Source: Chloromonas sp. AAM2 (Eukaryota > Chlorophyta > Chlorophyceae > Chlamydomonadales > Chlamydomonadaceae). From it: a stretch of DNA of 30,515 nt. The notes under the pieces are model-generated. The model ran no database searches. It saw only the letters and a list, made by a program, of their open reading frames with translations, and was not told the origin of the DNA. Of this stretch, positions 21,145 through 30,515 are shown in pieces; position 1 is the stretch's first letter; every line of letters starts with the position of its first letter. The position numbers and the translations under genes are program-made. Location: positions 1 to 30,515 of the forward strand of contig QAXH01002839.1 in assembly GCA_004335635.1 (NCBI GenBank), in the 5' to 3' direction.

Positions 21145-24100
21145 GGCGCCATGCAGCGCTTTGATACGCTGGCCAATATTGTGCTCAATGTCTGACAGCT
21201 GAGCCGTGATGTCAGGACCATGCTGCGTGAGTGCGCTGTCAACATGACCATGCAAGTGCCCATGCATGCCTGCACCAGCATGGGGCGAGTCAGGCGAAGC
21301 AGCCGGGCGCATGGCATGGGGACTGCCCTTATGCTTGCCACCCAGTTGCAGTGTTCGCTGCTTCTTGCGCATTTCCAGCACAGCCAGAGCCTGGGACTGG
21401 AGCACTGCTGCAGCAGCAGCAGCAGCATCCTCTCGTGGTTGGGAAGGTGCACGTTCATGGTGTTGCTGTTGCTGGTACTGCTGTGCCTGTCGCTGCTGTT
21501 TGTGCTGATGTTCTTGCTGCTGGTGGGGCTCCTCCATGCGTGCCACAGAGCCAGGTTCAGCGGCAGCCACGTCCGCCCAGACGCTGCCCGCCATCCACCC
21601 CCTGCTGTGGGGCGCCTTCCCACCTTCCTGACCCCCTGCTGGAGCATCCTGCGCCCCCACTGCCCCCGGGTGCCCATCCCTAGCATCATCCTCAGACGTG
21701 AACCCCGCTGGCTCGCTCCCACGCCCCCGCAATACCTCGGCACCGCCTTCCAAGGACTGCAAAGCAGCCAGCTCGGCCAGCTTGGCAAGTATCCGCCTCT
21801 CCACCTCTGCAAGTGCTGTTGTCGGGTCACCTGACACAGCTGCAGGCGTGGGTGCTTGACAGGCAGTTGGGTTTGGCGCCGAAGCGGGGATTTGCGTAGG
21901 ACTGCGGGGACGCTTCTGTGCCAGTGCTTGCTGCTGCTGGCCTTGTTGTTGCTGCTGCTGTTGGTGTTGTTGCAGGCGCAGCTGCAGCTCTCCATGCAGC
22001 GCCACCAGCTCTTCCCGTTGCATAGCAATCCGCGACGTGCTGCCATTGACTGCCATGGCAGCGGTGGGTGGCGTTGATTGTGCGGGTGCGTTTGTCGCTG
22101 CTGCGTGCAGCAGTTCAGACAGGACTGCCTGAACCTTCACAAGCAGAGCGCGGCCGTGAGCCGAGACACGGAGTGCAGGTGGCTGCACCGCAGGTGCCTG
22201 TACTACTGGTGCGTGTACTGAGCCCTTCCCATCTTCCCTGGGTGACGCCGATGCTGGCACTGATGGTGGGTTTGAAACGCTGCTGGCCTGCTGTGCTGCT
22301 CCAGCCGGCTGCAATACCCTGTAAAATTCAGCCAGGGACGTAGGCTCCGAGTTTGCCTGGCCAGGCCGCAAACAAGGAAATTGTACTGCCGCTTGAAGTT
22401 CAGTTGATGACGATGGTTCAGAGCCCACACGGCCATGCTGTACCAAAGCTGATGGAAGCGACACAGAACCACCTTCACTCTGTTGTTGCTGCTGTTGGTG
22501 CTCTTGGTGCTGCTGTTGTTGCTGTTGGTGACGCTGTTGTTGCTGTTGGTGATGCTGTTGTTGCTGTTGTTGCTGTTGGTGATGCTGTTGTTGCTGTGCT
22601 GTGCGCATGCCATGAGGAAACAAAGCAGGAAGCCACCCAGCAGCGACATGGGCCAGCTTCATGTCCTGCTCACTGCTGCTTTCATGTGCCATGCGACCCA
22701 GTCCCAGCATGCTTGTGCTAGCATCTTCCACTACCTCTGTGCCTAATCTGCTTTGAGGTGACGTGCTCTGGTCCACTCGATGCATGCACGCTTTGGGAGT
22801 CCCTGGTGGTATTTGGTTGTCAAAGTCAACTGCAGGCATGCCAGATGCCGCAGGAGCCGCTAGCTGGCTGTTGTGAAAGGGCGTCTGCAGATTGCTCGCT
22901 AACGTGAGGGACAGAGAACTACCATTGCTGCCCGCTTGTTGGTTGGTGGTCCCCAAAAGCTGGCCGCTGCCTGCTTGGTGCTTTGCAGTGCCTTGCAGGC
23001 AATTGCTGTTGGACAGCGAATGTATGGTATCTGAATGGCTCCGGCTGGGGTGCTCCAATGGTGGGCTGGCAGGTGGTTGATGTTTGCATTCGTCTTCCTG
23101 AAGGCTCTTTGCACAGGCTGGGTTGACGAGCGGTTGATGTGTGGAACACGGAATGAGGCGTGGGCAGGGTGGATGCATGGGACTGAGTTCATGCTGGCCC
23201 CAGGCTTGTACTGCTGCCGGTGCGAGGGGTGGCAGGAGTGGTGCTGCTGATGGTGCTATGTGTTGGACGGGGCATGGCGGCAGGAGTGGGGCCTGCTGTT
23301 CGTGTTCTGTGGATCTTTGGGCGCTGGCAGAGCGACCCAAGGCCCGTCCGGCCGTGGCCGAGGCCGGCTGGGATGGGGATGGGACCGGCGGCCGCAGCCC
23401 TGCAGCAGCATCACCAGATGCATCTTCCACCGCCCTGCTGTCCTTACCGGTGCCTGTGCTGGCTGTGTGCAACAGCAAGGGCGCAAGGCAGCCTACAACA
23501 TGCTTTCTCAAAGCAGGGTGGTGTGGGTCAGTACAAGGGTCGATTGCAGGGTTGGCAGAGGCGCAAGGGCTGGGCACAGCTGCATGGTTGTGTTGACTTG
23601 CAGGCATGCCATTGTGTTCATGTTGACTGCCTGGTTCCATCCCGCTTCCACGCAGCCGCCTGCGTGCCGAAGATCGGTCCTGGAGTCCATCTTGGCCCGT
23701 GTGCCCAGTAGACATCTGCTCCAGCCCCGCTCCCGCTTCCGCACACCATGCCGAAGCCGACATTCGCACTTCCCGCTCTCCATCGTTCGCTTTTGTAGCC
23801 AATCCTGGTTGCCTCGGTACAATACCAGGTGCAGCGATGGGCGGTCTTGCTGACCCGACACGATCCAAAGGCGGTGTCGACTTAGTCACGACAGCCGCCC
23901 TAGACGAATTCGCACGTGCAACGCGTATCGCATATGGCACAGATGGGAATTCAGCGGCCGGCTCAGCCGTTCTAGATGAGCTTGCACGCTCCATTTTGGC
24001 CACTGCTGCTGCAAGGTGGCCGCTCGTGTGTGGGGTTCGGTGGATTGATGCTGCCCCCTCGAGCGTTCCGCCTGTGCTGGCACCAGCCCGCCTGGACGAC

Positions 24101-26838
24101 GATGATGATGATGATGATGCTGTGCGTTCAAGTGCGGCCCCAGAGCAACCTGTGCGTGTCGAACCGCTAACAGCATCCTGTGGCGGTGAGGCGGCTAGCC
24201 CCGCTCTTGCAGCCCCGACGGACGGGGCTTCCTCGACCCACCCTGCTCTGGCTAGCGGCTCGCACCCCGACCCCCGCAAAGCACGGCTGTGACTGCTGGC
24301 GACCTGCCTGAGACCGGGTTGCAAGCCAAAAGTGGGCTCAGCTGTGAATTCCTGAGGGGACGCAGCAGCACCGCTGACGCTGTGGTGTCCCTGAAGGCTC
24401 GTAACCTGCAGTATTTTCGTCAATCTCCCGTGCGAGCGAGGCGAGAGGGGAGGCCCAGCCTGGCCACCCAGTAGCAGAGCAAAGGAGTGAGACTGGGAGT
24501 GAGATCCAAGTGACTGCTGTAAGATTGCGGTGTTATCCGCATGACATGCAGGTACGGGATGTGCAGGCGGCCGTTGGGGCCGTTCAGTCAAGCTGTCCAT
24601 GGACGCCAGGTGGTTGGGGTAGTTATGCCGGTTGTGGTGGTTGGGCGGCGGGTGGCTGTCGGTTGTGTGCAGTACGGTGGTGGACGGTGAGCGGCTGACA
24701 GTGGCAGTTGACGATTGTAACTCTGAAGGAAGGCCTTGGATTGAGTTGTTCCGGCCTTGGATTGAGTTGTTGAGGAGCTCGCGTGAAAGACCGGACAGGT
24801 TGCGGGGAGTGACGGGGTTGGAGGCAGTGCGGGTGTGGGAGGAGGTCGCCTGTGAGATGCACGGACAGCCAGGAGTCGGGGCGGGCTTGCTTTAGGCAGA
24901 AAGATCATGATCATGATCATGATCATCATCATCAGTATGAGGCATGTGCAAATCTGCCCCAAACAGCTGACAGCTCTAGGCAAACAGCTCAAGCATGCAT
25001 GCACAGCTTAACAGTTGCATAACAGTTGTCACCATGGCCTGACATAGCACTGTTCATTGTTCGTCATCGTGCGCATGCATTCAAAAGATCAGGTAAAGTG
25101 CAAAAACATGATGACAAACAGACGGCAACTGATCCCGGCTCTACATGAACTGAGGCTATGCGAGTACCACGTGCCCTATGTGTGTAGCATGTGTGCATGG
25201 CATGCCTCACCGTGTGCAGGGGTGTGACTTTGTTCATGTGCAGCATCAGCTGGGCGGCGTTGCGCGCGTCCATGGAGCCGGTGCGGCGGGGCCGCGACAC
25301 CCGCGGCTGCATGGGCAGTCACATGCGTTGGCAACTTGACGCTGCATGGACCCTTGACAGCCTGTTTTGAAGCAATTGTATCACGTATGATTCTCAATTC
25401 TTTATCATGGACCTAGCTAGGACAGCACACATTCGCACACCCTATTCACTGCTGGCTACGCGCAATCCATGCGCTCTGATGTCTGAGCAATGCACGCATG
25501 CAATACCACTACCTCACTTGTGGCTATGGGTGGCTATGGGTGCTATGGGCAGGGCTGTGAAGTGCCATCACAGCACTTTTCCGGCAATGGGATTTCAGAT
25601 CAGCCCACGCACGCATTACGTGACCACCGTTGCCCTAGGCAGGGGCTTTGAGGGGTGCCATGCGCCCCACCTGACCCATTTGCTTGGATGCCAGCAGCAG
25701 TTTCTTGCGGTGACCCGGGAGGATCAGGAGGTTGCCATGCATCTCAATCATCTGCAGGCAAAGCAAAGGAAGAGCTTTACGTAACCAGAGAGATGGACAG
25801 AAATTGAATGCAGAAACAGGCATGGCCGGCCGCGAAGAGAAGGCATGGGCAAGACTGGCTCGCGTATGTCAGCATGTGTAATCCATGGTGGGATCTTGGC
25901 GGCTGACTGGTGTGGGACCCGGAGGCAGCGCATGGCCAGAACACGTTGCAATCGCCTGTGCCATTCCAATATACTGACTTGATTAATATCATTTCATGTT
26001 TTGCCCCTTACCTGCAGGTCCTGTTCGTCCAGCAGCCCCAGCAGCTCCCAGTCCGAGTACCCAGCGGCCTGGAAGGCGTCCGAACTGTCAAGCAAGCCAA
26101 GCCGGACGCACAATATGAGATGGCATTCACACAGCCATGACGGGAACACCCCTATGTCTAACAAGCGCAACAGTCATGCACGAGGTAATGCATGTGCGGC
26201 GTGTGAGGCAGGTCACGCGCTTTGTGTGTCTGTATGTCATGTGTTGTTAACATGTCATGCGTGTGTGCCGCATGCCACATGGTTTTGCACAACTGCTGTC
26301 ACTGCCTGACCTGTGCTGGGGGCACGTCCTTACATGCGGAGCGGCACCTTGTCGAAGCCTTCCCAGCCGTGATATACACATATTGCAGGCGATACTGCTG
26401 TCCAACAGTGCGCCAGCACATGCCCTGTCATGCACACATGCACCCGTCCGCACTCACTACTGTGTCAACCCCAGCTCCCGCAGCCAAGCCGCTGCAGGCG
26501 CTTGCTTGTTGGTGTTGGTGAACCGCTCCACTGCTGAGTGATCATCAGCCTCCTCATCCTCATCTGCGGTTACACAAACCGACAGCATGTGTACCCGTGT
26601 GTGTGCACATGTGGACAGTGGTGAAAAAGGCCAGCGACAGCGTATGTTGCATGGCAATGGGCGTGGATGCAGCTAGAGCCGCATGGGTGGGTGCACTTTC
26701 GTGCATATGCTGACATGCAAAGCACTTGTCGTGCATGGGTGGAGGAGGCTCCTGTACAAAGTGTTCTTGGCTAAGCGAGGGTGTGTGTGACTGCATAATA
26801 GCCCGTTCCCACCATGAAGATATGCATATGCAAGCCAT
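21124..26838 (-). CDS. SAM-domain protein with very long Gln/His/Pro/Ser-rich C-terminus
   Basis: SAM domains mediate protein self-association or RNA binding. Minus-strand exons are 26838-26595, 26563-26458, 26084-26012, 25751-25671, 25306-25211 and 24849-21124. Phases agree, giving about 1,441 residues. After an acidic patch (DEDEEADDH) the SAM domain spans three exons, residues about 105-165: AAAWLRELGLTQY, SDAFQAAGYSDWELLGLLDE, QDLQMIEMHGNLLILPGHRK and KLLLASKQM. Basic RVSRPRRTG and AAQLMLHMNKVTPLHT follow. The 3.7-kb last exon encodes about 1,241 mostly disordered residues with a Gln/His tract (22480-22597), two copies of NNSIQG, more Gln runs (about 21940-21970 and 21400-21530), and possible helices such as ALLVKVQAVLSELLHAAA and LAEVERRILAKLAELAAL. 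The start is uncertain: M at 26838 or 26796, or a further upstream exon. A scaffold or condensate-forming role is inference. Confidence 0.82.
22480..22597 (-). repeat. CAA/CAG tract coding for poly-Gln with His
   Basis: A mixed CAA/CAG/CAC/CAT tract in the last exon of the SAM-domain gene encodes long Gln runs broken by His. The mix of synonymous Gln codons indicates an old or selectively kept tract rather than a fresh pure-CAG expansion. Confidence 0.92.
24732..24773 (-). repeat. 21-bp coding duplication in the SAM-domain gene
   Basis: Two adjacent 21-bp units (plus strand ggccttggattgagttgtt, then cc or ga) encode NNSIQGR and NNSIQGL. The period is a multiple of three, so the frame is kept. 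Confidence 0.85.
24904..24936. repeat. ATCATG/ATC microsatellite in an intron of the SAM-domain gene
   Basis: About four ATCATG units are followed by ATC units, in the intron 24850-25210 of the SAM-domain gene. The ATGATCAT word is self-complementary. Confidence 0.8.
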
Positions 26839-27009
26839 GCGTGCGTTGGTGTGTGATGTTCCAGCTGGCTAACTGTGGCAGAGGTCAGGCTTTTAACCTG
26901 GCTAGCTGGCACAGGTCAGAATGGCTGAAAGTCACCTTTCACAGGCTCTTTGGGCGCTGGTTTGTGCACCGAGTTTGGGTGCGGTTTGGAGCACCAATGG
27001 CCCATCGCA
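26839..27009. promoter_or_regulatory. Putative bidirectional promoter between the SAM-domain gene and gene 6
   Basis: The proposed starts of the minus-strand SAM gene (26838 or 26796) and the plus-strand gene 6 (27010) are about 170-210 bp apart. This leaves room only for overlapping promoters and short 5' UTRs. Both starts are tentative, so the assignment is too. Confidence 0.3.
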
Positions 27010-30000
27010 ATGGACCAGAATCAAATTTCGCCAGCACTGCTCGATTACGACATGGTGTGCACAAATCAAACCACCAGGGCAGCAAAAGTACTTTGCTGAG
27101 TCACTGGTTATTTCGATACTGTGCGCCTGCTGCTGCCAGAACCCTGCACAAGGTAAAAATTGGTGTCCAAGGTAGAACTGAAAACGGACAGAAAAACCCG
27201 GTCCACTTGGCCGGTCACATTCTCTGGACAGGCGTCAGGGCGATACCTATTCAATTGGTAACCATGCAGCTCCATAGTTTCAGCCGGCTGCCATGCGCAG
27301 GGCCGCCATCTCGCCAAGTGTCATCTTGCAAGCTCCCCCGTAATAGCCGCTCAGCGAGCTTTTGCCCGCCACTACGCGTAGTAGAACAAGCGGGTGAGGA
27401 ATACATCACTTGCGTGCCAGCATGACATGCTGCAGCGCCGACACACACAGCCGACATGCAGACATCGCATCAACTTGCCCGCTAGTGCTTGCGCGCAGTG
27501 GAGGCATCCCCTGCTACAGCAGTGGCTGTGCCTGTCCCAGCCCCAAGCCCAGCAGCACCTCCAACCTCATCAGTAGCATCATCAACCGTGCCTCAGACGC
27601 GATTCAAGCGTGAAAGGCCTCCTGGCCTGAGCATCACCGTGAACGATCGGAGCAATGTCCAGGCATTGTCTGCGGTGAGCAGTGGGTCATGCACGGCGTC
27701 CCATGCATGAGAATATGCACAGATCTGGATGTCATGCACGCACTTGATCCGCAGCGCATGATATCATTATTTTACGTAGACGCATGATATCATGTGCTCA
27801 TGCCTGCGCCGTTTGTGCCCATGCAGGCCATTCTCGAGCACCCCGCCATGCAGGCGGTGAGGGTTAACTCCCAGGATCTCCTGCGCTTGCTGTGTGTCAC
27901 ACCAGAGGCAGTGCCAAGAGCAGTGCAGGCAGTGGCAGAGGCGAACATGCAGCTCATCGCCAGCCAGAGCCCGAACAGGGTGCAGGTGTGTGGATGTGGG
28001 TGTCCCACGTGCTATAGGATTAGAAGTACTACGCGGGGTTGGAATGGCTATCAGCATGCACATAAGTCACACCAACCACTGCAACGAATATTGCAAGAGG
28101 GCTTGAGTTGAGTCCCAGTATGCCACCAGGCACAGCGGACAAGGACAGCGCACTCATATGCTGTCAGACACTTGGTGCACCGGTCTGGCAAGGTGTTGTG
28201 CGGGTAGGGCCTCCTCACGAGGGGACACAGAGAAAACCATTCAACCAGGCAACCAAGGTGGCCAGGCAAGAGAGAGGCCAGGGAGGCGGCAGCCAGAACA
28301 GAAGGACATGAGGCACAGGCAGACATGCACACAGACCTCAAGGCCGCAAGCTCGTCTCAGGTCTCTTGCTGGAACATCTAACCTTCCCGGCAGTAATGGG
28401 CAGTGCCGGGGACCAGCAGGGGAATGAGCTCAACGAAAGGCCGTTGATGGCAAGCCGCACAAGCACCACAGGGAGGAGGGAGCCGGGCTAGCTAGCAATA
28501 CAAAATTGCGTACTGAAACTGACACATGTGCTGCGGCAGGGCAGGTCGTGCAGTGAAATATGCAAGTGTGTCAGTCCCTCGTATCTGGTGGTGTGTTGAG
28601 AGGGCCCGGGTTTAAACTTAGTAGAGGCAAGGGGTGGACTAGCGCCAGCAGGTCCCAAATTTACTTGAACAGTCACGTTAAACAGCCACGTAGAAGGAAG
28701 GGGAAAAGAAAGGTGTGGGCCAGTATCGCGACATCAACAGATCTGTACTCAAAACCGAGCAGTTACGAGACTGCCTGTGTTTGAACAGGTGGCGAGCACA
28801 AACAACGTTCATTTTTTGACCGGTATGGTGGGGGTCAGTGGCATCTGCGGGAGGAATTTTCGAAGCCTTGGAAGCAGGGACACGCTGATGGTGGAAACAG
28901 TCTCAGGTCTCCAAGTCTGTCTCTAAGTCCTTGGAAGCAGGGACACGCTGATGGTGGAAACAGTCTCAGGTCTCCAAGTCTGTCTCTAAGTGCGTCTCCA
29001 AGGGTAGCAGGGTTGAAAAGAAGCTATATGCATGCCACCAGGCAGACGCATTGCCATATCAAGTTTCTCTTCCCATCAAGCCCTGCCACCATCCGTCCAC
29101 CCGTGTGCTCGCAGATCTCCTCGAGCGTGAAACGCTATTCTGGCCTCGGATTATTCGACACCCTTAGCAACTCGCCGTTCAAGGCCTTCCTGTTTCTTTC
29201 CTTGGTTCCCAAGGAACGGATGCCAGCCGAGGCGGTCGGCGCGAGCGAGATCCGAGTTTCAAAAACGACCGTGTGGAGCAAGGTCGGCCGTTACCTTCAA
29301 GCGGTATTCGAGGAGGGCGCTACTTCATCAATGATGTCGTGCGTGGGCTACAACAACCTGACCAACATGTACAAGGTGCGTGAGTGAGTGCAGACTTGGT
29401 GCGTCCGTAGTAGATTGTAGATTTCAAAAACAAAACAGCTGAGCAAGTGCTGAGCGTAGCAAGGTGGGCTGATTGTTTGGTGATTACCGAGAATTTGAAT
29501 CAAATACGAAGATCACTTGGTGATTACAGTGCTAACTGCAAGCGTGTACATATAGCAGACAGGAGCGTAAAGATGACTTGGTGAATCAACCACAGTTCTC
29601 AAATGACAAGTGGCGCACAGCAAATGATTACTTGCTGCCTTTGAGTGTCAATCTCAATGCATAATTTAGGGTCAAGTCATATACAGATACACATCCACAC
29701 ACTTGCAAGTTTTCGGACTACCGAACCATAGGGAAAAACTTCATATAGGACTTTGAACTTTCCGAAACGCCAAAGGCCGTTTTTGGCGTTCTTGCAGTGT
29801 ACAAGATTGTTGGTTGATTACTTGGTGCAATGTGATTGCTTTGCGCTACAAATCAAAGCTCGTGCGTCTACAAATGCCATCTGCTGCATTGCTGCAGGCT
29901 GTGATGCTTGCCCGATATAATCTTGTGCGTGGCTCAACTGCCAACAGCACACAACAGACAACCACAACAGCTGACGCAGCCACGCCGACAGACGCTACCA

Positions 30001-30184
30001 GCACCAACCCTGAAGACAGCAGCTCAGCCGGCAGTAAAGAAACCGACAAGCCACGTGTCCCACGTGCTCTGCCAACCATGGACGTTGCGTTTGTGCCCAC
30101 GCTTCGGAAACAGGTCATTGACAGCGAGAAAGTGCTGAATGTCACTGCGTTGCACGTGTTCAAGTGTGATCCACCAGCTTTCAG
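27010..30184 (+). CDS. Unrecognised multi-exon gene (gene 6), continues past window
   Basis: I do not recognise this protein. Exons with good splice sites and compatible phases are 27499-27674, 27827-27985, 29115-29375 and 29898-30184. A start exon at 27010-27054 (MDQNQISPALLDYDM) and a 13-bp microexon at 27140-27152 would complete the 5' end in phase, but both are speculative. The model gives 313 residues before the last donor at 30185. Early residues are Ala/Pro/Val-rich (AVAVPVPAPSPAAPP), then basic RFKRERPPGLSITV, then likely helices SQDLLRLLCVTPEAVPRAVQ. Exon 29115-29375 encodes a compact-looking segment with GLGLFDTLSNSPFKAFLFLS and TTVWSKVGRYLQAVFEEGAT. The last visible exon has a Thr/Ala/Ser linker and then PTMDVAFVPTLRKQVIDSEK and LNVTALHVFKCDPPAF. 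The join across 27986-29114 is only phase-supported, so two genes are possible. Confidence 0.5.
27755..27794. repeat. Paired palindrome in an intron of gene 6
   Basis: The 13-bp word cgcatgatatcat occurs at 27755-27767 and 27781-27793. Each copy contains the perfect 10-bp palindrome ATGATATCAT. They lie in the intron 27675-27826. Confidence 0.85.
27986..29114. other. Long presumed intron or gene boundary in gene 6
   Basis: No exon with matching splice sites and phase was found here. Open frames (28108-28311, 28560-28784) have no support. The stretch carries the 63-bp tandem duplication at 28866-28991. Confidence 0.35.
28866..28991. repeat. Perfect 63-bp tandem duplication
   Basis: Two adjacent identical 63-bp units, 28866-28928 and 28929-28991, start with ccttggaagcagggacacgc. 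No base difference was seen between them. A shorter echo (gcgtctccaag) follows the second unit. Confidence 0.95.
29766..29790. repeat. Perfect 9-bp inverted repeat (hairpin) in an intron of gene 6
   Basis: AACGCCAAA (29766-29774) and TTTGGCGTT (29782-29790) pair perfectly around a 7-base loop. The site is in the intron 29376-29897, about 107 bp before the acceptor at 29897. Confidence 0.85.
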
Positions 30185-30515
30185 GTAAGCGGGTGTGCAT
30201 GGAGGATGTCATGTCGTATTGTATGTTGGATTTATCAGATGGAGCAAGTAGCGACTTTGTCAAGCGCCCGACTACTGGAACCCATCGACTAGCGTCCACA
30301 CCGCGCATGTCGGTTCGCTCTGCAGCTGTTCAGTGTTCCATCAAATGCATGCACACATCCCAACCCAGCTACACTCAAGTCATGGCATCCTTGCGTCATG
30401 AACGTCAACGCCACAGGGTGTTTATGTTGAGTCACTGTCATGGACTGTCATGGGCTGTGATGATTGTTATCCGCGCTACTGAGTACCCTCGGTGACGATA
30501 TCCCGAACAATGATT
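30185..30515. other. Right-edge stretch, presumed intron or downstream exon of gene 6
   Basis: After the donor gtaagc at 30185 no certain exon is seen. A weak acceptor candidate (ctctgcag, about 30325) precedes an open frame to 30495, but it lacks features that would confirm coding. Confidence 0.3.

Noticed and set aside
21141..22046. 301-codon minus-strand open frame inside the SAM-gene last exon
   Set aside because: It overlaps the much longer 21124-24849 exon in another frame and consists of frameshifted Gln/Pro codons (Ser/Asn/Thr/Arg runs). It is a shadow.
26814..27425. 203-codon plus-strand open frame
   Set aside because: It has no domain and its Cys/Trp/Arg-rich composition looks like non-coding sequence. 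It overlaps the proposed start exon of gene 6 in another frame and the start of the SAM gene on the other strand.

Overview
The window reads as nuclear DNA of a green alga, most likely a chlorophyte of the Chlamydomonadales. Every gene I can build is split into short exons by GT-AG introns, there is no bacterial operon layout, likely 3' ends carry TGTAA (the volvocine-type poly(A) signal), and two products are typical of algal chloroplasts: a transit-peptide-bearing IF3 and an OPR (octotricopeptide repeat) protein. Low-complexity Q, H, P and E tracts and GTT, GT and minisatellite repeats fit the same lineage. No rRNA, tRNA, CRISPR array or prokaryotic mobile element was seen. Exon boundaries were assembled by hand from splice signals and reading phase, so they are models.

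Layout, left to right, with strictly alternating strands. (1) 1-2940, minus: chloroplast translation initiation factor IF-3; its last exon runs off the left edge. (2) 3219-9507, plus: an OPR protein with a long Pro/Gln-rich N-terminus and about eight OPR units, roughly one per exon. Genes 1 and 2 diverge from a short shared promoter region. (3) 11319-15006, minus: a catalytically complete AGC-type Ser/Thr kinase, convergent with gene 2. One of its introns holds a repeat whose every unit restarts with a 5' splice-site-like sequence. (4) 17052-19572, plus (5' end not found): a small beta-strand-rich protein I cannot name, possibly an organelle outer-membrane barrel. (5) 21124-26838, minus: a SAM-domain protein of about 1,440 residues with a giant 3.7-kb last exon coding for Gln/His/Pro/Ser-rich sequence; its stop codon lies inside a 17-bp minisatellite. 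(6) 27010-30184 and beyond, plus: an unrecognised multi-exon gene that runs off the right edge.

Two genes suggest one theme: IF3 (start-codon selection on chloroplast 70S ribosomes) and the OPR protein (organelle RNA binding) share a divergent promoter region, so coordinated control of organelle gene expression is possible. The other genes show no clear functional link.

Between genes are unresolved stretches (9508-11318, 15007-17051, 19660-20960) with no gene I can defend. They and the introns carry two small interspersed repeat families, microsatellites, a perfect 63-bp tandem duplication and several short palindromes.
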